NCBI GenBank assembly: GCA_958496175.1 | Contig: OY292274.1 | Span: 12,793,689-12,857,688 of the forward strand | Length of the DNA: 64,000 bases | Direction: 5' to 3' | Source: Sisyra terminalis | Lineage: Eukaryota > Arthropoda > Insecta > Neuroptera > Sisyridae | In this document: piece after piece, positions 38,531 through 50,114 of the stretch | Layout of the letters: every line of letters starts with the position of its first letter | Position numbering within the stretch: the stretch's first letter is position 1 | The notes under the pieces: model-generated | Database searches by the model: none | What the model was told of the DNA's origin: nothing | What the model saw: the letters and a program-made list of their open reading frames with translations, nothing else | Program-made: the position numbers and the translations under genes

Positions 38531-39954
38531 TATACTCTATTTTTTTATAGAAACTGCAATGAAGTAATTAAAGTCTAATTACTACTACAAAACAATCATA
38601 ACTACTGTTGGGATTGCGTTAGAAGGAACATTTTTTCGGTACAATCCTCAGCGACATTGTACCTATACTCTATCGTTGTTGGATATGGAAAATATACCAA
38701 GGAACACCTTTAATTGTCGTAAAACTCTATTTTCTTTCCGATTGAGGTACGAACAAAAATTCAACCGGTACTATAGACTAGAGATCAGCACCCGGGAGAA
38801 TCCGCAAACAAATTTGTTTGTACCTCAACAGAATCAAAATTATAGCCGTTTTTTCAACAATGAAGAATTAGTCTTATTACCTTTACAAAAACCATTATAA
38901 CTATTGTTTAGATTGAGTTAGAAGGATTTTTTTTATATGTTTCTATGTACTTACACTCATATTGTACTGAAATACAATTTCTTTGTACTTCAGTAGAAAA
39001 AAATAACAGTTATTATATAATTCAATAGTGAAATAAGTGCTTGTACAAAATCGCTTATAATTTCTTTTGGGTTAAACTTAAAAACAAAATTTTTTGGTAC
39101 AATCATGAAGAAATAAAGTCAATCTAAAAATATATTTAAAATTTTAATATGTTAAATTCGCGTGCTAAATTGTCAGAGGTCACTTTCCTTATACTTTTGC
39201 AGAAAAGTCTTGCAACCATTACTATCAGAGAACAACAAACAGACTCAACACGTGAACTTCATTTGAAAAGACTTTCAAATAAACTCGATTTGTTAAGCAA
39301 ATGTAGATATGTCTTTTATACACCCCGCGAAAAATCAAATCGTATTTTATCTATCGATTTAAATCGTCACATTTAGTGCAAGCCTTTTATCGCAGTGTAA
39401 TTAATCACTGGCGATAGTGCATCTGTGACATTTAACCCTCGACGTTTTATCAAATTCGATTTCCGATCATTAAACCCTTTTCCTGCTCATAGTAAATCTT
39501 GCCGTGACGAAGCGATTTTTCTGATCGAAACTCGAGCTTTGCGCGTCCTAATTATTCTCCACATAGAAAATGCGATCTAACGACGATAAAATTTGTGAAA
39601 GATTTTCACAATTTATCATTTTTTACAAATATTTCATTTTCTGTATGTCTTCATTTCTTACGTTTTGGTTTGTAATAATATATAAAAATATTTTTATCAT
39701 TGGTGTTCGCCACCTTAACTAAACACTTGTATTAAAACACAATAAAAATCCCTTTGGACCATAAAGGAATCGTTTAGAATTTGAACTACCTATCATTTTG
39801 AGCGTGAATGATATACTTGAAATTTATGATTTTATTTTCTGAGCGAATTTTTGAAGTGATTTTGTAAAACTGGATTGTTAATAGATAAAATAAATCTTTT
39901 CCACTTTTGTCCAAATCGAAGACACTAAAATATATTTGCTATTGCTTGGAGTAT

Positions 39955-40680
39955 ATAGAAACATCCACCAACATCAACTCTTCGTCCTGTTCAAGAATCA
40001 AGCATATCTAGCACTTCTCTGAGGAGAATCCCGTATAATGATCTCTGTATAAGAACTATTAAACTTTAATGAGTTCATAAGCTGACGTCTCATGATGTTT
40101 CTTAATCATCCAATGTGTTTTTGGTTCGCCCAAAAGACTGAAAGTCATTTGACCATTTGGTCAATGATGAATTTTTTAAACGAAAAACGGTTTTGCCATG
40201 AAATACTTTTACTATAGCGGCTATGTAAAATAAGCAAGATTGTTTCATTTAGGGTTCAAAAACCCACATGACGCCTAAATAAAAGAGTTACTTTTTGAAG
40301 TGGTTTTTGGTACGGTGGTATCATTTTTTGAAAATAAATAAAGAGACGCAATTATCGATCATGATCAGTGTTATCTTTCCATGCTTGAAGAATTTGTTTC
40401 AAAAATTATAGAGAATGACTACATTGAAATTTGATGTTCATTAGGTTTTGGATTAATATAAAGACAACAAAATTTATTTGACAGCCAAAGTCCCAAATTC
40501 TAAATTTGTTCGTCAGAAAGCTGCGATTTGACTCCATTCGGCTATTTCTTATAGGGACCTGTTGAGGATAAATGCGAAACAAACAATTCAGAGACAATCG
40601 CTTTGTAGCATGAAATCAAAGACCACTGATGAGTTAGAAACCAAAGAATCGAAAATGAAAAACTTAAAAACTAGGCAAAC
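39955..40680 (+). pseudogene. Decayed mariner-type transposase
   Basis: Conceptual translation gives, in order: SSISSTSLRRIPYNDL (helix-turn-helix region, near 39995), a heavily broken middle, FKNPHDA and ELLFEVVFGTVVSFFENK (near 40255-40340; equivalent to the W-G-S-E-N-P-H and V-W-C-A-L-x-x-x-G-I-I-G-P-Y-F-F-E-N blocks), then ESCDLTPFGYFL near 40520 (equivalent to S-C-D-L-T-P-L-D-Y-F-L-W-G) and DKCETNNSETI. This order is known from insect mariner-like transposases. It has many stops and shifts, and the second catalytic Asp block is not visible. Termini were not found with certainty. Confidence 0.75.
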
Positions 40681-41713
40681 AGAATGAACTTCTTGCTACA
40701 CTGTAAAACAAACTGTAGAAGTCATTTAAATGAAGTTGTGATTCATTTATAAATAACTAGCTAATCCGTACTCAGCTTCGCTCGGGAACATTTCGTTATT
40801 TTCGACTTGCATATTTAAAAAAAAATATATTCATTCGTAAATTTTAAATCCACCGGGACAAATGAATCTTGGACCGAGACATCGGGGCACGAACCTCGAA
40901 ACCGGGACGTATTGTGATACTTATTGTGAACGCATAAATTTTTTTAAGTTGTTTTAAATACCGGAAAAGATAACATAAAACATTTTATTTTTTAATTCAA
41001 ATATATAACAAAAATAACTATTTAAATACTTTAGCACAAGACATAACTGCTTTAGGGGTACAATCATTGGTTGAAAAGAAATAGATTTGAAAAACCATGG
41101 CTGTTGAAAAATAAATTTAGATTTTTGATTTTTCTTGATTTTTTATCATACAAATAAATAAAAACTAAAAATCAATTTTTTGATATAATTATTATACCAA
41201 AAATATTTGCATACTAATTTTGTTAAAAACTGTTATTTCGATAAAACCAAAACAGACACTTAATTTTGGTTCTTAATATTATATAAAAACGCAAATTTAG
41301 TTATTGATAATGCTTAAGCTTTCGATAAAATAAAATAATTTCAATCCTTTAATCCTTAGAAAACAAAACAGTTTTATATCAAACGGTAAAAATATTTCGT
41401 TTTTAACGGTACGTTGATTATTAAATTAGAAATTTCGATTGTTAGACCACATGTTATTCCATAAAAACTATGTCACTTTTTTTTACTATTTTAGGGAAGG
41501 AATTTTCAAAAATCCTTCCTTATCAGATATCTACATCGTATAAGAAATACACCTCTCAAATTTCACCATTCAGTTGGGACAAATAGTCTTAATATAACAA
41601 TAATTAGCTTTACTATTTACTATTAGCTTAGTTACTAGATATAACTATTTTCGGTAATTTTTGGATTAAATTAAAGATAGATATTAAAATTCAGATCTCA
41701 GCTTTTATTTTAT

Positions 41714-42106
41714 TAAATGAGAAGACAATTCAGGTTGTTTAAGATCGGTTTTTTTATTTAATATTTTTACTTTTCAATTAGCTACGTTTTGTTACGTATC
41801 GTAACTTTATCAGGCTTCTTGATTCCCAAAAAAAATATAATATTTTCAATTTAAATCAATTTTTCCTTCATCCACAATTTTCAACACCAAATCTTTCGGT
41901 ATCGTTGTGAATAATGATACCACATCAAGCGACACCAACATATATCCTTCTGGCATATATCTTTCAATTTAAATTGAAAATATTATATTTTTTGTGAATC
42001 AAAAAGCCTGATGAAGTAACGATACGTAACGAAACGTAGCTAATTGAATAGTGAAAAAATAAATAAAAAAACCGATCTTAAACAACCTAAATTGTCTTCT
42101 TATTTA
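41714..42106 (-). mobile_element. Penelope-like retroelement fragment between inverted repeats
   Basis: Left arm about 41714-41857 and right arm about 41966-42106 are inverted copies of each other. The 108 bp between them, on the - strand, translate without a stop to a segment containing LVSLDVVSLFTTIPKDL. That is the S-L-D-V-V-S-L-F-T-N-I-P motif known from Penelope-like reverse transcriptases, with N changed to T. Inverted pLTR-like repeats are also known in that group. The right arm carries a hammerhead-like core on the + strand (CTGATGA at 42008 and GAAAC at 42031, with a possible 5-pair stem between). In the left arm the corresponding core is mutated. Confidence 0.75.
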
Positions 42107-42131
42107 AAAAAAATAAATTAAAGGATACAAT

Positions 42132-42189
42132 GAGACACGAACCCACGCTCTTTTATATACAAAGCAAAGACATGAACTATTGCACTAAT
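42132..42189 (-). other. tRNA-like A/B-box pair in a Helitron
   Basis: On the - strand TAGTGCAATAG resembles an A-box and GGGTTCGTGTCTC resembles a B-box, about 45 nt apart. No acceptor stem. Same arrangement as at 27953 and 42828. Confidence 0.5.
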
Positions 42190-42726
42190 AATGATTCCAA
42201 TGATACTATTTGAAAATAGTATTAAAATATTTATATTTCAAAAAAACACTAAGTTGTTGGTAAACAAAATTTGTCACCACTTATCACTTTTTTCGGTATA
42301 AGCTTGGATCAGGAACGTCGAGATATTCCGAACTGTAGATAACTATTCCGAATGGGTACGTATTGTTCACTCGAATTCAATTTGTACGTAAACTTTGACA
42401 AGCCAGAAATGAAGAAGTGACGGTTATTTTTATTATGGACCGATTTAATCGCGAATTAAATTAAAACAAAGTCGAAAATGCAACGTTGCCAAATTGTGGG
42501 TGTGCTGAAGGGGACTTGCCCAAAGTAGACTTTATTTAGAAAATATAATTTTACACAATGCGATATAAATACATACTTCAAAATAACGATCACTACTTTA
42601 TTTCTGACATGTCAAAATTTATATCCAGGATCCTCCTCAAATTAACACAAGTTTAGCCAAATAGGTCCAAGGGCTTAGAAATTCTGCCCTGTGCACATGT
42701 ACAGAATAATTATTTATATAAAAAGA

Positions 42727-43124
42727 TTAATTGGTAAATCAACTAAAAATTTTTATGCATTTGTACTATTAATTTTATAATTATTACAATTTTTGGTAAT
42801 TTTTAGAAGCAAAAAAATAATAATATGGGACACGAACCTATGGTCGTTCATATACAAAGCATCGACGTTAGCCATTTCGCTAATAATAAATCCATTGTTT
42901 TTTACGTTTCGAGAGTAAAAAAAATATATTTTGAAAATATACTATGTTGTTGATCGATAAATTTCGCCACCGCTTTTCACCCTTTTCATTTATATGATCC
43001 AATTGTGAATCTAAACCATCCAGAATTCCACTCAAATACACACACAAATTCAGCAAAATAGGTCCAACGATTTAGGAAAAATTCTGCCCTGTACCCACGC
43101 ATAGACGAATTTTATATATAAAGA
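42727..43124 (-). mobile_element. Helitron 5'-end fragment
   Basis: On the - strand the right end reads A|TCTTTATATATAAAATTCG, then GTCTATGCGTGGG and CAGGGCAGAATTTTT. This is close to the 5' end of the neighbouring Helitron (GCACAGGGCAGAATTTC), so a second copy of the same family lies next to it, cut off on its left side. It includes another tRNA-like box pair at 42828-42886. Confidence 0.65.
42828..42886 (-). other. tRNA-like A/B-box pair in a Helitron fragment
   Basis: On the - strand TAGCGAAATGGCTAAC fits the A-box and AGGTTCGTGTCCC fits the B-box well. No cloverleaf can be closed. Confidence 0.55.
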
Positions 43125-43258
43125 TAAGGTTTAGCCTATCTATTTTTTTTTTCAAATAAATTGCACAATCTGCATAGGGTTGGAATAAGTGCATTCAATC
43201 CATAGACAATCACATGTAAGCACTAGTCCCAGTAGATTAGTGCTGTATAAGTACAAAG

Positions 43259-43440
43259 ATTTTAACAATCAATAGCAACAATAACAATAATAGTAATTCT
43301 TATAGCAATAACAACAATCAACAGTAGTAATAAGAAAAATAATAATAGTCTACAATAACAATATCAAGGCTAATAATAATGTGAAACATTAATGTATAAA
43401 AATAAAGCTATATAGTAAGAAATAATAATTTGGCAATAAA
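43259..43440. repeat. AAC/AAT/AGT-rich tract
   Basis: About 180 bp of imperfect CAA, TAA and TAG triplets after a short unique leader. Similar in style to the LINE tail at 9285-9478, so it may mark the 3' tail of another 5'-truncated I-type LINE, but no coding remnant was recognised in front of it. Confidence 0.5.
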
Positions 43441-46400
43441 TAGTTAATAGGAATATTTGTTCAGTTACAAAATTTATCAGGCAAATCAATTACATTCCAT
43501 TTGTGTAACCTTCTTATCATCTCACTGTTGTCCAATAAGTTTAAACGTATCTAATAAAATCACAATTTTGACGAAATATTCATTAGTCTTATTTTTATAA
43601 CTAAGTTAAATTTTTAATTTACTTTAACGTTTTTCTAATGGCTGAAAGTTAATTTATCTTTAAAAAAAATATTTTTTGTCATTATAAGTATGTAAAGCCA
43701 ATTAGTGCAACTTGGCAAGAGGTAAAGTGAAGGAAATTTAATATTTATAAAAAAAATTGTAAGTTGATTTTGTTGAGATCCTTTTTTAAACTACTTCCGA
43801 AACTATTAATTGCTTGCATTCCCGCAATGTTTAAAAAATACAACGATTTTTTGAATCCATTTGATAGTTGATTGCCAACTGTGCATTTCCATGAAGAATA
43901 AAATAATGTAAGTGAAGAATATTCGGTGAGAGAAATGTGTTGAGGACAAAACATTGAAGTCTAAAGAAACATTTTCATAAGAAAACAAGCCAAGAAGCGT
44001 TTCGATAGCAAATAATAGAACCACAGTGCATATAATAAAATATTCAACCTGTAAAATATAGCTTGTAAAGTAAGTGTATTTTTCAACTTGTTCGTCTTTC
44101 AAGAGCTCTATTATGACAGTTACCGAGCTATTATTATTATTGTTATTATGGAAATTGCATGCGACAGGTTTTGTAAAGGGAAAACGTTTTGCGTCTCGAA
44201 AACAAAGCTTTTACGATTATATTAAACTAACATATAGCTAAAAATAAATTATTTGAAAATAAGAAAAACCATAGCGACGGCGACGTCGACATAAAATGAA
44301 TTATGTGAAAAATGAATTTGAATGAAAATCAAAATTCCGTCTTCAATTTGAAATTCTATTAAAAATATAAAATAAATATATACGATATATTATGATCTAA
44401 ATCACGTATACAATAAATTGTTTTTAGAGTGACTAAATTTATATGGATGTATACCTATATTGGAACGTTACGAACGAAATCTCATTTGAATCTCCAATCC
44501 GGTATAAGAGTTTATCGATTTGCATATCTCATTCGTACGTTCTTATACACACGTCTTTTATATGTAGAGGTGTAAGAACGTATCAAAATATATCCGAGAT
44601 TATGATTCACGATGTATTTGCTCTCGACAAAGTTCCTTTCTATTGGGCTTCGAATCGCTACAGTTTTGCATTGGGAAACTTGCAACTGTGAATCGTAAAA
44701 CGGAAAATCCTTCCGTTATTGTGAAACTGCAAACGGGCGAGAGTTCTCGTACAGAGATCTTTGATTGAATACGCTGCTTTAAATATGTCACTTTAAATAC
44801 CATTTCCACTCAAGTCAAATTTTCCATTTTTGCTTTAAATATAACTTGAACAACTTTTTTGCGATTTTAATAAAAGAAAATAACAAGTATAGGTTGAAAT
44901 AAATTCGTACGCTAAATTTATAGTAACGTTAGCTCTTCAAAACTCGAAATATTAACGCTCACTTGTAAAGGTACCCAGAGGTGCCAACGAGACTGCATTC
45001 AGAAAAATAATTCTTAAAATATTTCTCAACTTTTATATCTTAGAAATACTAAAGCTGCTTAAAACTACAATACAGTTATAAAATCAACAGTGAAAAAAGT
45101 TTTCTTCTAGAGCAATTCAAAAGTTTCATTTTTCGAAAAAAACAATTTCCAAGCAAAATTAAATGACTCGTTTATTATTCCATTTAGTTATATAAACTTT
45201 TATTTATTTGCGAGATTGAATCTCAGTTTGGTAATGCTTGAAACTAACAACTGCATAATTTTCAATAATAAGTGCACTTACGTACTATCTATTGGAAATG
45301 TAGTATAAAAAAAAGTCATGATTCAAATTATTGTTCTCACTGACGTATTTGGATACGAAATTTAAGGGTGGAAAAAAGAAAAAAAGTAAAAAAAAAATGG
45401 GGATGATTTCTTCCTACCGACATAATGAAAGTGAATTTATAAAAATATCAAAAAGAAAATATTAGAGGAAAATATCAACTAAAAATAATTCCCAAATTAT
45501 TTAAAAAATAATAAGATCAATAAGTTTATGTTATGACTTCCATAAGTTATATTTACTTAAAAACAAAAATATCTCTTGAAAATTATATGTTGTAACCTGA
45601 TATCCCTTTTAAAATCATAGTTATCGTAAAAAGGCGTTTAAATATTTAATTACCCAGATTAATACCTATGGTAAAGCTGACAAAATTTAGTGTTAAAAAA
45701 AAAGGTTCGTAATGGATTTCGAGATTTTCAAATTACTTTTAAGGTTTCCAAATATTGAATTTTTCATTTGCATTTTCACGTTCATCGAGTTAGCATTACA
45801 TTTTTCATATTTGTAAAAAGTAACTACGAAATATATTCATGTCTTTTGTCATTCAAGACTTCTGGAAAAAAAAGTAGCGGTCTGCATATTTTCCCCGAAA
45901 AAGCCATTTAAAAAGTAGCTTTATTTTGACATTTCACAAATATTAAATTTCAAAATTTTTATTTCAACTTTAGTTGGTGTCGTTTTGTTGCTCCAGAATT
46001 CTGAGGGAAATAATTTTATCACTCGCATATATAATAATCGCCGTTTGTTTTCGAAAGTTTTAAGGCTTCAATATTAGAGAAATGTAGAGCTTTTTCTTTT
46101 AATAGCGTTTTCCCGGGAAAATAAGCACACGATAAAATTGTTTCTTGTAGAATTCAGGTCAATCAAATTAGCACTAAACTATTGGAATTTCAAAAAATAA
46201 CTGCGAAATATTTTGGCGTTTTTTTGCCGTTCAAAAGTTCAAGAAAAAAAAATTTGATGTTTGCATATTTTCCATGAAAACTCTATTTAGTGCTATCTTG
46301 ACGTTTTGAGCTTTTCTATAAATATTAAAATTTCGAAATGTTTTTTGCGCCATTAATTAGTGTTTTTTTTTGCCGTTTGAGACTTCCGAAAGAAAACTTT

Positions 46401-46568
46401 TCGTCGCTTGCATATTTTCCCGGATAAAGCCATTTGAGGAAAAGAGCTCAATTTTAGTAATTGTATAAATATTGAAATTTTAATTTTTTTTCTTACCATC
46501 AATTGGTGTTGTTTTGTTGCTCGAGAGTTCCGAAGATAATAGTTTCATCACACGCATATATAATTATA

Positions 46569-47881
46569 CTAGCTGATCCCCGCGACTTCGTCTGCGTAAC
46601 GTAGGTGTAGGTTATATATACATTTTAGATTTGCTAATTGTAATGATGTATGAAAATTTTTATTTTTCTTATTTCTTTTACGAAAAACATAATCATACTT
46701 AAAAACACTATTTTGTCGACTTTAAAAAGACACATTTGATAAACTGCTGCTTAGAATAAAATAGTTGTACATAATGATCAATTAATTTACAAAAAATATT
46801 TATAAATATATTCTATGAGTATACCATCGGTAGGTAAACCTACCGTGAACCAATTAATCCATAAATCAATCAGCATCTATACATAAATAAAACATATTGT
46901 CAAGTTCAATAAAGTCAGTCTTAATTATGACTTATAAAAGTCAAAAGCTTTCAAATTCCCATCTCACTGTCTCGATTCCCGAATGAAGGTTTTTCCCAAA
47001 ACTATTATCTTCCTGCAATGTAAAACCCTACCCCGGAATTGAAATTCATCCAGATTCATGAAACCCAGTTCCTACGTTATCAAGTATAACCATTGTGTAA
47101 CTATATACTTATTATTAAAACATCATAATTTCAACTATATAACTAAACCATATTGGACAGTCTCGAGTTCACCATACACGATTTGGTGTATGCCTATTGC
47201 TCTGCAAGATTATTTTAAATTTCAATCATCATTATGATTTATCGTATATTTAACATTTAAAACACTCCCCCCCTTTTTTTAAATTGTATTTTTTTTCTCT
47301 TTTATTCTCTTATTTTTTTAGTTCACCAATCTTCAAAGAGTACTCGCTCACTAAAGTATTTATTTGTGAATTTCGTCTCTTTAATTATGAGCACCAGAAT
47401 TTCAAATGCTTATACCAATGCGCTATTAACATCTATGTAAATTTGTATATAAAAACGTTTATATTTCAAAGAGGCAATTTTTTGTACTTTAAATTGAATT
47501 TACTGTGCTAGTTTTCAGTTCAACTAAAAAGATCAATATAGATTATTTTTTAACTTTTAAATACCTTTCCAATGATACATAAATCGCCAGTCGAAAGTAA
47601 AAAAATTTTTCATCCTTCAATTTTTACGTAGGGTATCCCCTTCCTTATAATTTCTGAGGAATTAAAAGTAGCCTAATGTGAGTGAGTAATTGTTTTGTAC
47701 CTTATAACCAAATTTTAATAAATTCGGTTGTTCCGTTCTTTTGTTAAATCTAGACTCACAGACAGACAGACAAAAATTTTAAAAATGGAATAAGGGCCTC
47801 TTGAAACAAATATTTACCCTGAAATTGGGTTCAAAATCGAAATGCACAGATAGACGTAAGAATTTTATATATTAGTATAGA
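46569..47881 (-). mobile_element. Non-autonomous Helitron with intact ends (1.3 kb)
   Basis: The 5' end on the - strand is A|TCTATACTAATATATAAAA (47881). The 3' end is CTAG at 46572-46569 with A before it on the + strand. Next to it, CCCCGCGACTTCGTCTGCG is the complement of the shared hairpin (CGC-A-GAC-GAA-GTC-GCG). It is the best-preserved copy with the one at 27537. No coding. Confidence 0.85.
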
Positions 47882-47921
47882 TTCGTCGCATGTTTTCGTA
47901 AGTATTAACGCTTCTATTTTC

Positions 47922-47942
47922 GATATATATATATACAAATAT

Positions 47943-47993
<51 letters not shown>

Positions 47994-47998
47994 TATGT
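47922..47998. repeat. AT dinucleotide microsatellite
   Basis: Two (AT)n runs separated by ACAAATATAGG, about 75 bp in total, near the axis of the fold-back element. Confidence 0.9.
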
Positions 47999-49969
47999 GT
48001 AAATAAATAGAGCTTTTTCTTCAAATAGCTACATCTGAGGAAATATCCAAGCTATGAGGATTTTTCTTTCGGAAGTCACAAACGATAAAAAACACCAATT
48101 AATGGCGAAAAAAAATCAAAATTTCAATATTAAGAGGATTATTAAAATCGAGCTTATTTCTTCAAATGGCTTTATTCGGGAAAATATGCATACTACAAAA
48201 ATTGTTCTTTCGAAATTTTTGAACAACAAAAAAACACCATTTAATGGCGCAAAAAAAAATCGAAATTTTAATATTTATAGAAAAGCTCAAAACGCCAATT
48301 TAGCACTACCCTAAGTAGTGCTTCATGAAAAATATGCGAGCGGCAAATTCTTTTTTTCCGAACTCTTGAACAACAAAAACACCAAAATATTCCGTAATTA
48401 TTTTTTCGAAATTTCAATAGTGTAGTGCTAACTTGATGGACGTGCAGAATTATTGAGCGACAAAATACACTAAATAATTATGAACAAAAATTTTGCAAAT
48501 TAATGATTTCCAAATGGAGCTTTTTATTTCAATGGAGTTTTCCGGGAAAATATGCAAGCGAAATTTTTTTCTTGAATTTTTAAACGACAAAAAAAAACAC
48601 CAAAATATTTCGTAATTATTTTTGACAAATTCCAAATATGTAGTGCTCACTTGATAGAAATTAAATTTTTAATCAATATATTGAATTATCAACAGCTTTC
48701 GATTTTATAAAAATAACATTTTCTAACGAAAATCATTTTCCCATTGTGCAGTATTAGAATATTGCTTGAATATTATAATTTTAAATATTTCCATGATATT
48801 CAATCTTGTTTCTCGACATGTGCATTTAGTAAAGTTAAATTCGTCAAGTTACTAAAAGCTCAAATTTCAAGTTAGTTCGTGATCGTGCAATATAACTATT
48901 AGCCACACGTACTTAAGTCCTTTGGGAACTTGTTCCAATTTGAGAACATCAAAATTCAACTCATAACCGTTACCTTAATGAGCTTATACTTTCCTCATAT
49001 CTTTTTGCCCCACTTTTCAAGTACGGCGAATTTATTATTGAAATGAAAAAAAAAACATTTTAAAAATCCATATTTTGGTTCTGAGTATTGAATTGAACAA
49101 GATTAATGTTAAATTGGGTGAATATGCTAATTTAGGTAAAAGCATAAATGAGAAATATTAATGAATATCATTATTTGCATAACAGCAATAAAATCTTACT
49201 TTGCGGTCGCAACATAAATAAACAAAAATGGTAGTAGCACATTTGCGAGTTGATTCTAAGTGAAAATCAAATTTTGCATATCATTTACAAGTTTCACGAA
49301 AATTTGAAATTGATTTGAGACCAAAGCAAAGTTTGCCTTTTCCAAAGAAAAATTGATGTGTTTTAATGAGATGAAATTGGCCCATTAGTGCACATATGCC
49401 ACAAATAGCTTCAACTTTTCCCGTATTTGTGTGCCTTTTTTCTCGTTCAAGTCAGAAATTTGCAAGCTTGAGACAGAGATAAGAGAGGGAAAAGTTTACT
49501 ATGCAAATATCGTAAGTTTCATACATTTGAAATTTTTGGTCGTCATCCACTCCCATAAGGATGCTTATAACTTGCATTATATACAGTTGAAATGCATTCG
49601 GAATAAATATTTTCATGCTGTGATATTTTTATGTAAGACATGAACGATTTCTTTTTTCTTGACAAATTTATGTGACTACGATGTCCGTATTGAGAAAATA
49701 TCTCTTCACTTTTCAATCTATAATAGCCAGTGGTAGATCACAACGTATAAGTATCATACTGACATCAAAAGTCAGTTTTGAAATCGAAGCGAATCGAATC
49801 GAGTTTCTATGTCGAATAGTTGATCTTGATTTGTGCCACATTCATAACCCTCTTAGAATCGGGTCGAGTGGAATAGTAGGACGGATGAAAACAGGAATGC
49901 AACTAGCGCATAATAGCAGAGAGTCGTATAAAAATTTAAATAAGACATTTTCTCTTTGTTGTTTTCCAG

Positions 49970-50114
49970 GAGGACATTCGAGACAATGTGACAGTGAGTG
50001 AGCTGAGCTTTGTGCCGACGACCGAAGACGATGGAAAGTCAATCACGTGCCGAGCCGAAAATCCCAACGTAACGGGCCTTTTTCTTGAATCGTCCTGGAA
50101 AATTGATGTTGTTT
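49970..50114 (+). CDS. Sidestep-family receptor, exon C (second half of Ig domain plus linker)
   Basis: Coding exon of 145 nt, entering in phase 0 and leaving in phase 1 at GTAAGT. It encodes EDIRDNVTVSELSF, then TEDDGKSITCRAENPN (Cys codon at 50048), then ESSWKIDVV. The D-x-G-x-x-x-x-C motif is the F strand of an Ig domain and provides the partner for the cysteine of exon B. The ending W-K-I-D-V-V joins exon D to give the usual V-V-Y-P-P linker. NVT occurs twice in the exon (DNVTVSE and PNVTGLF), both potential N-glycosylation sites. GC content is clearly higher than in the surrounding intron. Confidence 0.9.

Larger units (their letters stand above)
35537..39145. mobile_element. Inverted-repeat DNA element hosting a Helitron
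   Basis: The ends are inverted repeats of about 29 nt: AAAATTTTAAATATATTTTT plus AGACTGACT at 35537-35565 and its complement at 39117-39145 with one mismatch seen. Further mirrored sequence exists inward: the segment around GAAGTACAAACAAATT near 35825 is mirrored near 38976-39016. The right part contains two or three diverged tandem units near 38545-39100. With the 2.0 kb Helitron removed the element is about 1.6 kb. It starts 66 bp after the donor of exon B. No transposase was recognised. Confidence 0.65.
40757..42726 (-). mobile_element. Non-autonomous Helitron with a Penelope fragment inside
   Basis: On the - strand the 5' end is A|TCTTTTTATATAAATAATT (42726) and the 3' end is CTAG at 40760-40757, preceded by the hairpin-like sequence GAGCGAAGCTGAG. 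It contains a tRNA-like B-box/A-box pair (42132-42189) and a Penelope-like inverted repeat (41714-42106). A segment near 41490 (TAGGGAAGGAATTTTCAAAA) is shared with the Helitron at the window start. Confidence 0.7.
45720..48660. mobile_element. Fold-back element with tandemly repeated arms
   Basis: The left side (about 45720-46568) is built of several diverged units of roughly 170-250 bp. Each unit has a pattern of CATATTTTCC, a GAAATTTTAATATTTATA-like segment, and GTTTTTTGCCGTT with a TTC(C/G)GAA-like block. The right side (about 48000-48660) carries the same units in the opposite orientation, for example AATGGCGCAAAAAAAAAT against GCGCCATTAATTAGTG. Long inverted arms made of tandem repeats are typical of fold-back elements. 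A Helitron (46569-47881) and an AT microsatellite occupy the middle. Confidence 0.65.
35471..49969 (+). other. 14.5 kb intron between exons B and C, transposon-filled
   Basis: A phase 0 intron with donor GTAAGT and a pyrimidine-rich acceptor ending in TTTTCCAG. From left to right it holds a 3.6 kb inverted-repeat element with a Helitron inside it, a mariner-type transposase relic, a Helitron with a Penelope-like fragment nested in it, an AAC/AAT-rich tract, and a fold-back array interrupted by another Helitron. The pieces 39146-39950, 43441-45880 and 48670-49969 are AT-rich and I see nothing assignable in them. The last of these is somewhat richer in GC and is probably single-copy. Confidence 0.8.

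Noticed and set aside
44443..44691. Open frame of 82 codons, + strand
   Set aside because: No recognisable motif, overlapping frame of similar length on the - strand, and no splice context.
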